Assembly: GCA_009774535.1 (NCBI GenBank)
Contig: VSNY01000105.1
Location: 1 to 12,928, forward strand
Direction: 5' to 3'
Length of the DNA: 12,928 nt
Origin: Lachnospiraceae bacterium
Lineage (GTDB): Bacteria; Bacillota; Clostridia; Lachnospirales; Lachnospiraceae
The first letter of the stretch is position 1. Each line of letters starts with the position of its first letter. Shown piece by piece: positions 5,944 to 12,928 of the stretch. A program made the position numbers and the translations under genes. Under the pieces are notes generated by a model. It had not been told where the DNA came from and searched no databases. It worked only from the letters and a program-made list of their open reading frames with translations.

Positions 5944-8523
5944 TTATAGATATCTGCTCAGAGTTTTTCTGATGATCTCCATATCAATCGGTTTTGCGAT
6001 ATGGTCGTTCATTCCGGCATCTTTTGCATCTTTCATATCTTCTGCAAATGCGTTTGCTGTCATCGCAATAATCGGTATTGTTTTCGCATCTGCCCGTTCC
6101 ATTGAACGAATACAGCGCGTCGCTTCATAACCGTTCATAACAGGCATCTGCACATCCATCAAAACCGCATCAAAATGTCCGGCGTCAGTCGCAAGAAAGA
6201 GTTCTACAGCCAGCTGTCCGTTTTCGGCCACTTCGCCGTCCGCACCGTCTATATGCAGCAGTTCCAGCAGTATTTCCGAATTGATCTCATTGTCTTCCGC
6301 GATCAGGAAATGACGCCCTTTCAGACTGCTGACCACAGCTTCCTCCGGCGGCTTTTCTTTTCCTTCCCGTTTTGCATGAATATCCTGCAGTTTTTCTTTC
6401 AACGCAGATACAAAAAACGGTTTGGCCAAAAATCCGTCAATACCTGCCGCATAAGCTTCCTCCTCGATCTCATCCCAGTCATACGCAGTCAGAAACAAAA
6501 TTGGTATCTGCTGCTTCGTGATGGCCCGCATCTGTCTGGCTGTCTCTATACCGTCCATTTCCGGCATATTCCAGTCTAACAGAATCACGTCATAGCAGCT
6601 GCCATCCGCAAGCGTCTGTTTTACTTTTTCCACAGCCTGCTTCCCAGAGTACGCAAAATCCGTGTGTACCCCGACATCTTTCATCAGCATTTCAATATTT
6701 CTGCAGATCTGTTCTTCATCATCCACAGTCAGAATCTTCATAATCCCGTGTTCCTGCCAGAACTGTTCCTGTGACATAACATCCGGGATGCGCAGTTCCA
6801 GTTCGGCCGTAAAGATTGTCCCATGGCCCACTTCGCTGGCGACATCAATCGTACCGCCCATCAGTTCAATAATATTTTTTGTAATTGCCATCCCAAGTCC
6901 GGTCCCCTGCACTTTGTTCGTCGTGCTGTTTTCCGCTCTGGTAAACGCGTCAAATACAACTTCCAGATATTCCGGCGTCATACCGTATCCGTTGTCCTCC
7001 ACTTCGATCCGGATATGCTCATACTGCCTGGAACGCTGGCTTAGGCCGATCAGACGCAGCCAGATCGTACCGCCTTCCTGCGTATATTTGACCGCATTGG
7101 ATAACAGGTTGATCAGCACCTGGTTCAGTCTCGTCTCGTCACCGATCAAGCATTCGTTGCGTATTCCGGTTACAACTACATCAAATTTCTGCCCTTTTGC
7201 CCTCGCCATCGGACGTATCATCGTATCCACAGATGAGATCATGCTGTTCAGTGTAAATTCTCCAATCGAAAGCACAACCTTGCCGCTCTCTATCTTGGAA
7301 ACGTCCAGCACGTCATTGATCAGACTTAACAAATGCCTGCCGGAAGAGTTGATTTTTTTCGTATATTCCCTGACTTTCTCCACATTCTGCGCATCTTTGG
7401 CCAGCAAAACCGTAAATCCTAAGATCGCGTTCATCGGCGTACGGATATCATGCGACATATTGGATAAGAACATCGTTTTGGATTTACTGGCAATCTGTGC
7501 GGCCTGCAGCGCTTCGGTCAGCTGTTTATTATGGATCTCACGCTCTTTTTCCCGTTCCATACGCAGCCGGTTCTGCTGCCTGTTGTTCAGGTAATACATC
7601 ACGCAGCAAATGACAAATGCTGACAATGTGACAATAATCACGATCAGGATATTCTGATTAACAGCATCGCCTTCTTTCTGGATCGCCTCGACCGGCACAT
7701 ACCCGATCAGATACATAGAGGCATGATTGACCGACCACAGATAAATCAGAGAATCCCTGCCCCGGACATCATGGTAAAACATCAGGTCATGTCCCGCACG
7801 AATGCCCTGCGCCACTTCCTCCTGAATTTCCGGCTCCAGAATACGGTTTGCGCGGTAAAAATCCTGCAAATCCAGACTTCCGGCTTCCCGGTCGCCTACG
7901 CCTTTTGGCTTTAATACAAACCGCTCTGTCTTAGAATCCATAATATACAACAGTGCATTGCTGTTATAAAATTTATCCGGAAGCGCCTCATCTAACGTAT
8001 CAAAAATATATTCCACATACAACATGGCTGTTTCTCTGCCATTTTGGACAACCGGGCTTTTCATCGTATACGCCCAGGTCCCCATGTCGTTTACATAAGC
8101 CTCTGAAATCGGCAGCCCTTCCACCAGATTTCCGGCGGAAAAATCCAGACTGTCCTCCCGGAAGGTTTCTCCGGTACTGGAAACGCCTTTTGTCTTCCCC
8201 GCAGGAATCAGCGACATCTTTACCATTGTCTTATTCATATGGTCAGAACGGATAAAATCCTCCGGCTGATCCAGCAGAGCCACCTCTGTCGCCAGCAGGC
8301 TTTGAAATTCCGCTTCTTTATATAAGATCGCCTGAATCGTACCTTTCAAAAGCTCCAGTTTCTCACTCAGGCTCTCAATGGCCGCTTCCGACATCTGCGC
8401 GGATATCTTACGCTCTACCGACAGCACGACAGCGCCAAGTATACAGAAACTCAGCAGGATCGTGATGATAAAAGCGGTTCTGCTGTGGAATTTTTTCTTT
8501 GTTTTCTTTTTTAATATCTTCAT
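5944..8523 (-). CDS. Membrane hybrid histidine kinase with extracellular Cache-like sensor and two receivers
   Basis: The protein has 859 residues. Membrane helices at about 17-36 and 290-311 enclose an extracellular region (about 38-288) of Cache-like size and pattern, the likely ligand sensor. A coiled segment (about 315-345) leads to the kinase core: H-box with phospho-accepting His358 in MSHDIRTPMN, N-box with Asn476 (NLLSNAVKY), G1 DNGYGM (510-515) and G2 GTGLGM (540-545). Two receivers follow: REC1 with Asp601-602, acceptor Asp650, Thr679 and Lys701, and REC2 with Glu743-Asp744, acceptor Asp790, Thr822 and Lys844. All catalytic residues are intact. The protein ends right after REC2, with no HPt or DNA-binding domain. 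It lies 86 bases after the PAS kinase and 15 before the binding protein, in one transcription unit. ATG 8523 has only a weak site (TAGGG about ten bases upstream), so translation may be modest. Confidence 0.9.
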   Translation of the reverse strand: MKILKKKTKKKFHSRTAFIITILLSFCILGAVVLSVERKISAQMSEAAIESLSEKLELLKGTIQAILYKEAEFQSLLATEVALLDQPEDFIRSDHMNKTMVKMSLIPAGKTKGVSSTGETFREDSLDFSAGNLVEGLPISEAYVNDMGTWAYTMKSPVVQNGRETAMLYVEYIFDTLDEALPDKFYNSNALLYIMDSKTERFVLKPKGVGDREAGSLDLQDFYRANRILEPEIQEEVAQGIRAGHDLMFYHDVRGRDSLIYLWSVNHASMYLIGYVPVEAIQKEGDAVNQNILIVIIVTLSAFVICCVMYYLNNRQQNRLRMEREKEREIHNKQLTEALQAAQIASKSKTMFLSNMSHDIRTPMNAILGFTVLLAKDAQNVEKVREYTKKINSSGRHLLSLINDVLDVSKIESGKVVLSIGEFTLNSMISSVDTMIRPMARAKGQKFDVVVTGIRNECLIGDETRLNQVLINLLSNAVKYTQEGGTIWLRLIGLSQRSRQYEHIRIEVEDNGYGMTPEYLEVVFDAFTRAENSTTNKVQGTGLGMAITKNIIELMGGTIDVASEVGHGTIFTAELELRIPDVMSQEQFWQEHGIMKILTVDDEEQICRNIEMLMKDVGVHTDFAYSGKQAVEKVKQTLADGSCYDVILLDWNMPEMDGIETARQMRAITKQQIPILFLTAYDWDEIEEEAYAAGIDGFLAKPFFVSALKEKLQDIHAKREGKEKPPEEAVVSSLKGRHFLIAEDNEINSEILLELLHIDGADGEVAENGQLAVELFLATDAGHFDAVLMDVQMPVMNGYEATRCIRSMERADAKTIPIIAMTANAFAEDMKDAKDAGMNDHIAKPIDMEIIRKTLSRYL

Positions 8524-8609
8524 TCATTTCTTACCCTATTCCTATGGATACCAGACGTTCCCAAGACCACTCCTTATTATAAGCTATGCAGCCCCGGCTG
8601 TTTGTTGAT

Positions 8610-11600
8610 TTATGAGAGAATCTTGTCCAATGTCGTTAACAAAGCCTCCACATCGATCGGCTTTGACAAATGTCCGTTCATCCCGCTGTCCAAAGCCTGC
8701 TGTCTGTCTTCTTCAAATGCATTCGCTGTCATTGCCAGGATCGGTATTGAAGCAAGCGCCGGATCTTCCAGCCTGCGGATCGTTCTTGTCGCTTCATAGC
8801 CGTCCATCACCGGCATCTGCACATCCATCAGCACGAGCTGGTAATACCCTGGTTCGGATGCTTTCAGCATATTTACTGCGATCTGTCCGTTGCCGGCGAT
8901 CTCTGTCATAAATCCGGCGTCGCCAAGGATCGCCGCGGCAATTTCCTGATTGATCTCATTGTCCTCCGCCAGCAGAATGCGCCCGGCATGCTGCCTGACT
9001 TTTTCTTTTCCGCCATCTTTGCCGTCTGTTTCTTCCATGTCTACAATCGCATGCAGACAGCCCCGCAGCTCGGATAAAAATAACGGCTTGCTGCAAAACG
9101 CCGAGATCCCGGCTTCCTTTGCTTCATCCTCAATATCCGACCAGTCATAAGCCGTCAGCAGGATAATCGGCACTTCATCGCCCATTTCTTTACGAATCCT
9201 GCGTGTAACCTCAATGCCGTTCATATCCGGCAGCATCCAGTCAATGACATAAACCGTATAAATATCCCCCCGGTTCACTGCCTGGTGCGTGCGCAGCAGC
9301 GCTTCCTTGCCTGAAAGCGTCCATTCCGCCCGCATGCCGAACTGTCCCAGCATATATGTCACGCTGTCACACGTATTAAAATCATCATCAATAACGAGTG
9401 CACGGCAGTTTTTCAGTTCCGGGATATCCTGCGACGCCTTTTCCCCGCTGTGCAGCCGGAACGTAAAGCACACCGTTACCTCCGTGCCTTTGCCCTGCTC
9501 GCTCTTTAAGGAAATCGTACCGTTCATCAGATCCACGATATTTTTCGTAATCGCCATTCCAAGTCCGGTTCCCTGAATACCGCTGATCGTAGAGTTTTTT
9601 TCACGCTCAAAAGGCTCAAAAATATGCGCCACAAATTCCTCGCTCATCCCGATGCCGGTATCCTTAATCTTGAATTCATAATCCGCGAAGCCTTCCGCCC
9701 TGCCTGGCTTTTCTGTAATACACATGCTGATCCTGCCGCCTGCGCCCGTATATTTAACAGCGTTGCCAAGCAGGTTCAAAAGCACCTGGTTTAAACGCAG
9801 TTTATCACAGTAGATTTCCTCGTCCATAATATCCACGGCATCCATATACAGATCCAGCTGTTTTGCATGGATATCCGCCTGCAGAATATTACGCAGACCA
9901 TGCAGGATATCCGGCAGACAGCACGGTTTTTCGTCCAGATGCATCTTGCCGCTTTCGATCCGGCTCATATCCAGCACGTCGTTGATCAGACTGAGCAGGT
10001 GATTTCCCGAGGTCATAATTTTTTTCAGATATTCCTCCACCTGTTCGCGCTGGCCGATATGCGTCATGGCAAGCGCGGTAAATCCAACAATCGCGTTCAT
10101 CGGCGTGCGGATATCATGGGACATATTGGACAAAAAGACGCTTTTGGCCCTGCTCGCACGATTCGCCTGCATCAGCGCCGTTTCCAGCAGCACTTTTTGT
10201 TCCATTTCCCTGCGCATCTCTTCATCTACACTGCGCAGCCCGATAACAATACCGCATTGTCTGCCCCAGCTGCCTGTCCGTACAGCTTTTAACTGGTGAT
10301 ACTGCACAACGCCGTCTGACACCGCACGGTAATTCACATGGTGCACGCTCTGTTCCTTCATCTTCTTTTTCAGATCCTCCGCCTGACAGAACTTCCGCAG
10401 CTTCTCCTGATCTTCTTCATGTACCTTCTGCCGTATGTACCGCTCCATGCTCTCTTTGAAAAAAATATTCCCGCCTGCGTCTGCCTGGAATGCGCCTCCA
10501 TCCCGTTCGTCCCTGCGCAGCGGAATACCTTTGCCCGTATTCAGATTATAAAAACAGACCACATTGTAATCAATGGTCAGCGCACGCACCAGGTCTGCCT
10601 GGCGGCGTTCCTTTTTTTGTTCCTGAAGCTTTTGTTCGGTGCAGTCCAGCAAAAACCGCTGGTAAAACAGCTGCCCGTCTTCCATTAACAGCTTGACATT
10701 TCCCATAATATGTAAAATTTCCCCGTTCTTGTGCCTGATCCGGTACTCTGTGCTGATGCTGTCTCCTTCCTTTTCCAGACTCTCAATACATGACTGGAAC
10801 CGTTCCCTGTCTTCCTCCAGAATCGTTCCCGCAACCATCTGAAAGCCGTCCGCCTCCATCTCTGCCTGGGACTCATACCCTAAGATCTTAAGCGCGGCCC
10901 GGTTAATGCTTAATACGCGGCTGCCGTCTGAGGTATGTCGGATGACGCCGCAGTCAATCGTCGTAAAGATCTTTTCCAACGTCTGGTTTTTCTGGATAAT
11001 CTCCTGTTCATAAACGCGCTCCTGCGTCACATCAATCGCGACGCCGACCGTCCCCATCACGCTTCCGTCCAGGTCATACAATGGGGATTTGTACGTCATC
11101 AGTGTCCGTACCCCGGCGCCGGTCTGCACCAGTTCTTCGGACACGCAGGTTCTGCGGCTGGACATGACCTCCTGTTCGGATTCGATACATGCCGGGTCGT
11201 CGTGTTCCACATCCCAGATATAAGCGTGGCCGCGCCCTTCCACCTGCTGCCTGGTCTTGCCTACGGTGCGGCAGAAGCTGGTATTGACCTTTTCATGAAT
11301 GCCATGTTTGTCCTTGTACCAGACAAGATTTGGCACATGGTCGATCGTTGCTTCCAGATAATGCTGCGCCTGCCACAGATCCTTGCCCTGCTTATAGGTC
11401 TGGCGCCATCTTTCATAACGGAACCGGATCTCTTCGTCTGTCATTGGCGCTGTCCAGATCTCGGTAATCTGTGACAGATATGGGGTCAGGCCGCTGATCC
11501 GGTTCTTTTCCAAAATCAGGATCAATTCTGCTGTGTCCTGTCTGGCTGAAAGCAGCTGCGCAGCGATCTCTTTGGCATCCATCCCCTGCGCATTGGCAAT

Positions 11601-11753
11601 TATCACGTCCGCGCCAGCGGCTTTCGACAGGTCAGGAGTGTCGCTTTGGGTGAATTGATGTGTGAAGTTTTCGTATGGGGTGATTTCCTTTATAAGATCG
11701 AATGCCCTGCACTGACCGCCGGATAAATAGAAATGTATCTGACAATGGTACAT
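8610..11753 (-). CDS. Cytoplasmic PAS-domain hybrid histidine kinase with two receivers and a degenerate receiver-like N-terminus
   Basis: The protein has 1047 residues and no membrane segments, so it is cytoplasmic. Residues 1-118 follow a receiver fold, but Asn54 and Ala102 replace the phospho-accepting Asp and the conserved Lys. Three PAS regions follow at about 132-248, 257-375 and a more diverged one at about 390-508. The kinase core has His546 (MSHDIRTPMN), Asn664 (NLLGNAVKY), G1 DTGIGM (698-703) and G2 GTGLGM (728-733). REC1 has Asp789-790, acceptor Asp838, Thr867 and Lys889. REC2 has Glu930-Asp931, acceptor Asp977, Thr1009 and Lys1031. It ends after REC2 without HPt or output domain. 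ATG 11753 follows AAGGAGG at ten bases. It is the first gene of the three-gene unit, with a sigma-A type promoter upstream. Core and receivers closely resemble those of the next kinase, suggesting an old duplication. The PAS ligands are unknown. Confidence 0.9.
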   Translation of the reverse strand: MYHCQIHFYLSGGQCRAFDLIKEITPYENFTHQFTQSDTPDLSKAAGADVIIANAQGMDAKEIAAQLLSARQDTAELILILEKNRISGLTPYLSQITEIWTAPMTDEEIRFRYERWRQTYKQGKDLWQAQHYLEATIDHVPNLVWYKDKHGIHEKVNTSFCRTVGKTRQQVEGRGHAYIWDVEHDDPACIESEQEVMSSRRTCVSEELVQTGAGVRTLMTYKSPLYDLDGSVMGTVGVAIDVTQERVYEQEIIQKNQTLEKIFTTIDCGVIRHTSDGSRVLSINRAALKILGYESQAEMEADGFQMVAGTILEEDRERFQSCIESLEKEGDSISTEYRIRHKNGEILHIMGNVKLLMEDGQLFYQRFLLDCTEQKLQEQKKERRQADLVRALTIDYNVVCFYNLNTGKGIPLRRDERDGGAFQADAGGNIFFKESMERYIRQKVHEEDQEKLRKFCQAEDLKKKMKEQSVHHVNYRAVSDGVVQYHQLKAVRTGSWGRQCGIVIGLRSVDEEMRREMEQKVLLETALMQANRASRAKSVFLSNMSHDIRTPMNAIVGFTALAMTHIGQREQVEEYLKKIMTSGNHLLSLINDVLDMSRIESGKMHLDEKPCCLPDILHGLRNILQADIHAKQLDLYMDAVDIMDEEIYCDKLRLNQVLLNLLGNAVKYTGAGGRISMCITEKPGRAEGFADYEFKIKDTGIGMSEEFVAHIFEPFEREKNSTISGIQGTGLGMAITKNIVDLMNGTISLKSEQGKGTEVTVCFTFRLHSGEKASQDIPELKNCRALVIDDDFNTCDSVTYMLGQFGMRAEWTLSGKEALLRTHQAVNRGDIYTVYVIDWMLPDMNGIEVTRRIRKEMGDEVPIILLTAYDWSDIEDEAKEAGISAFCSKPLFLSELRGCLHAIVDMEETDGKDGGKEKVRQHAGRILLAEDNEINQEIAAAILGDAGFMTEIAGNGQIAVNMLKASEPGYYQLVLMDVQMPVMDGYEATRTIRRLEDPALASIPILAMTANAFEEDRQQALDSGMNGHLSKPIDVEALLTTLDKILS

Positions 11754-11805
11754 GAACTTTTTTCCTCCTTGTGTCTATGGTCACAGATTCGTTTGTCTTG
11801 TTTCG

Positions 11806-11834
11806 ATTATACTGCATTCGGGCGGTGAACACAA
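11806..11834 (-). promoter_or_regulatory. Promoter of the kinase and binding-protein operon
   Basis: On the minus strand TTGTGT (11834-11829) and a perfect TATAAT (11811-11806) are separated by 17 bases. The -35 matches only the TTG part. The resulting leader is about 45 bases and contains the AAGGAGG ribosome binding site of the PAS kinase. No clear operator was found. Confidence 0.6.
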
Positions 11835-11909
11835 GTAAATTATCAGATTGCGGGTTGTGGGCGGCGGGATGGGAATTGTATTGATTTTTAAATTTTTTTA
11901 AAAAAGGGC

Positions 11910-11938
11910 TTGTATTATTTTGCCACTTGTGTTAAAGT
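11910..11938 (+). promoter_or_regulatory. Probable promoter of tRNA-Thr
   Basis: TTGTAT (11910-11915) and TAAAGT (11933-11938) are 17 bases apart and lie about 43 bases upstream of the mature tRNA end. The match is moderate (three and four of six consensus bases). It is the best candidate in this AT-rich stretch, which is divergent from the kinase promoter. Confidence 0.45.
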
Positions 11939-11980
11939 AAATAAGTCGCAGGCAGTAAGCGATTGATTTATTTGCATAAT

Positions 11981-12053
<73 letters not shown>

Positions 12054-12061
12054 TCTTGATT

Positions 12062-12092
12062 GAATCCGCTTTGCGGGTTCATTTGTTTTATT
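12062..12092 (+). terminator. Rho-independent terminator after tRNA-Thr
   Basis: GAATCCGC (12062-12069) and GCGGGTTC (12073-12080) form an 8-bp stem with one T-G wobble and a three-base loop, followed by the T-rich ATTTGTTTTATT. It lies eight bases after the tRNA, the expected place for its terminator. Confidence 0.75.
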
Positions 12093-12125
12093 AGTCACTT
12101 TATATAATTACAAAAGGAGGTTTTT

Positions 12126-12563
12126 ATGAAACCTGCATTATTGGCAAATACGCTGGAGGAAATGATCCGGGAGACGAAAAAGGGCCATCTGGACTGGCTG
12201 ATTGAGCTGCAGTCTACCGACGGACTGTCGGATTCGCTCAAACACCGGATTGTGGAAGACGATAAGGAATGGATCGTGGATGAATGCTTTATTTCGTTTT
12301 TCTGCAAATTCCGCGGAAAAGATTACCTGATGATTACTTATGAACATATTAAGCGCTGCGGCGACCAGGTACGTTCGGATAATTTGGTATTTATGCCGCC
12401 TTTGAATGTGCGGTATTTTGATGTAGGGATACTTTCTCCTTATATTGTAGACGCGAACGCCGTGCTGCTGGACCGGTTTCACCAGCTATGGATGCTTGTG
12501 ATGGATAGTTATAAGAACAAAGACGGACATGTGACGATGAAGATGTTTGATCCTTATGATTAA
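12126..12563 (+). CDS. Hypothetical protein of 145 residues
   Basis: I do not recognise a functional family. The frame is well supported: AAAAGGAGG ends five bases before ATG 12126, and the protein has a normal globular composition. It has no signal peptide and no membrane segment, so it is cytoplasmic. The N-terminal third is charged and helical (EEMIRETKKGHLDWLIELQ, 11-29). The middle looks like a small alpha/beta domain with KFRGKDYLMITYEHIK (61-76), NLVFMPPLNVRYFDVGILSPY (about 86-106) and HQLWMLVMDSY (119-129). I have the impression that similar proteins of unknown role occur in Lachnospiraceae, but this is not verified. A TATAAT at 12103-12108 is too close to the ribosome binding site to be its promoter, so it may be read through from the tRNA or use an unseen promoter. 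No neighbour explains its job. Confidence 0.8.
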   Translation: MKPALLANTLEEMIRETKKGHLDWLIELQSTDGLSDSLKHRIVEDDKEWIVDECFISFFCKFRGKDYLMITYEHIKRCGDQVRSDNLVFMPPLNVRYFDVGILSPYIVDANAVLLDRFHQLWMLVMDSYKNKDGHVTMKMFDPYD

Positions 12564-12928
12564 TGTGCGGCTGCTGCCAGACCGCAGATAGCGGTATGGA
12601 TGCGCGTGTCTTAACAATGCTTTCTGCCAGATGTATTTCACAGAATGCAGTTGGCGGAAAGCATTGTTAAGACGCGCTCCAGGGACGCTTTTGGCCAGAG
12701 TAACATCCAGCCTTACGAACGGGGATAGGTCTATAGATCTGCTTTTAAAACTCTGCAGCTTTTTCTCTCAAACGCCATCCCATATTTTATAATCTTAGAC
12801 ATTCCATCCTGCAGCAGCTGCAGTGGAAGGCCAGGGATACATGCCTCTTTCTCAAAGGGAAACGATAACAGACGACCTGCATGCTGCCAGCGGGTTCCGA
12901 ACAGACTTCCAGTTCATCACAAAAAGGC
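12564..12928. other. 365-base stretch without a convincing gene
   Basis: After the hypothetical gene there is a small hairpin ACCGC-AGATA-GCGGT (12581-12595), the long inverted repeat (12597-12681), and an imperfect palindrome TTCCA-TC-CTGCAG-CAG-CTGCAG-TGGAA (12802-12828). A minus-strand frame is open for 60 codons (12913-12731). It has no normal start codon near its beginning, two stop codons in a row just upstream, and no ribosome binding site. If it ever was coding it is a remnant. No RNA gene was recognised. Confidence 0.5.
12597..12681. repeat. Long near-perfect inverted repeat (26-bp core arms)
   Basis: The core arms are 12604-12629 and 12652-12677. They pair along 26 positions, 24 Watson-Crick and two G-T wobbles, around a 22-base loop. 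With two small bulges the pairing extends outward through TGGA (12597-12600) and TCCA (12678-12681). The gene-proximal side is 34 bases after the stop codon at 12563. No T-run follows on either strand, so an ordinary terminator is unlikely. It would form a very stable RNA hairpin of about 85 nucleotides, or it may be a small dispersed palindromic element. Confidence 0.8.

Noticed and set aside
6662..7594. Plus-strand open frame of 310 codons opposite the membrane kinase.
   Set aside because: It is fully antisense to the kinase core with its intact catalytic motifs. Its Ser/Ile-rich composition is that of a reverse-strand shadow, and no start signals are present.
8524..8609. Internal promoter between the two kinases (TATAAT on the minus strand near 8577-8582).
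   Set aside because: No acceptable -35 at 16-18 bases. The 86-base gap with a short CAGCC-GG-GGCTG palindrome has no T-run either, so I treat the genes as one unit.
12103..12108. TATAAT just upstream of the 145-residue protein gene, as its promoter.
   Set aside because: Transcription would begin inside the AAAAGGAGG ribosome binding site, and no good -35 lies at the right distance.
12731..12913. Minus-strand open frame of 60 codons at the right edge (ends at TAG 12733-12731).
   Set aside because: No standard start codon near its beginning, two adjacent TGA codons just upstream, no ribosome binding site, and no family recognised. It could be a gene remnant, but chance is as likely.

Overview
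The window looks like chromosomal DNA of a gut-type Clostridia species, most likely Lachnospiraceae. This is inferred from moderate GC content, strong AAGGAGG-type ribosome binding sites, a sigma factor paired with a DUF4179 membrane protein, PAS/Cache hybrid kinases with two receivers each, and a tRNA without encoded CCA. No transposase, integrase, phage gene or CRISPR array is visible, so this is a regulatory and signalling neighbourhood rather than a mobile island.

Left part (1-3173), all on the minus strand: an ECF-type sigma factor is followed almost without a gap by its probable membrane anti-sigma factor (DUF4179). Next come a NatA/YhaQ-like ABC ATPase and the first third of its ABC-2 permease, which runs off the left edge. 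The ABC pair has its own extended -10 promoter, overlapped by a 9-bp inverted repeat that looks like a repressor operator.

Middle (3174-4587): a 319-base divergent intergenic region carries six copies of a 14-15-base tandem repeat. It is followed by a plus-strand gene for a bacteriohemerythrin fused to a CheX-like domain that has lost the phosphatase residues. A 17-bp perfect hairpin separates it from the convergent operon on its right.

Right part (4588-11834), minus strand: a three-gene unit read from a promoter near 11806-11834. Its order is a cytoplasmic hybrid kinase (degenerate receiver, three PAS domains, kinase core, two receivers), a membrane hybrid kinase (extracellular Cache-like sensor, kinase core, two receivers), and a lipoprotein solute-binding protein. 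There is no transporter permease, no HPt domain and no DNA-binding response regulator here. The set therefore reads as a nutrient-sensing phosphorelay whose output lies elsewhere, with the binding protein possibly acting as ligand co-receptor. This is the most interesting system in the window.

Right edge (11835-12928), plus strand: tRNA-Thr(CGT) with promoter and terminator, then a 145-residue protein of unknown function. The last 365 bases hold a long near-perfect inverted repeat and a smaller palindrome but no convincing gene.
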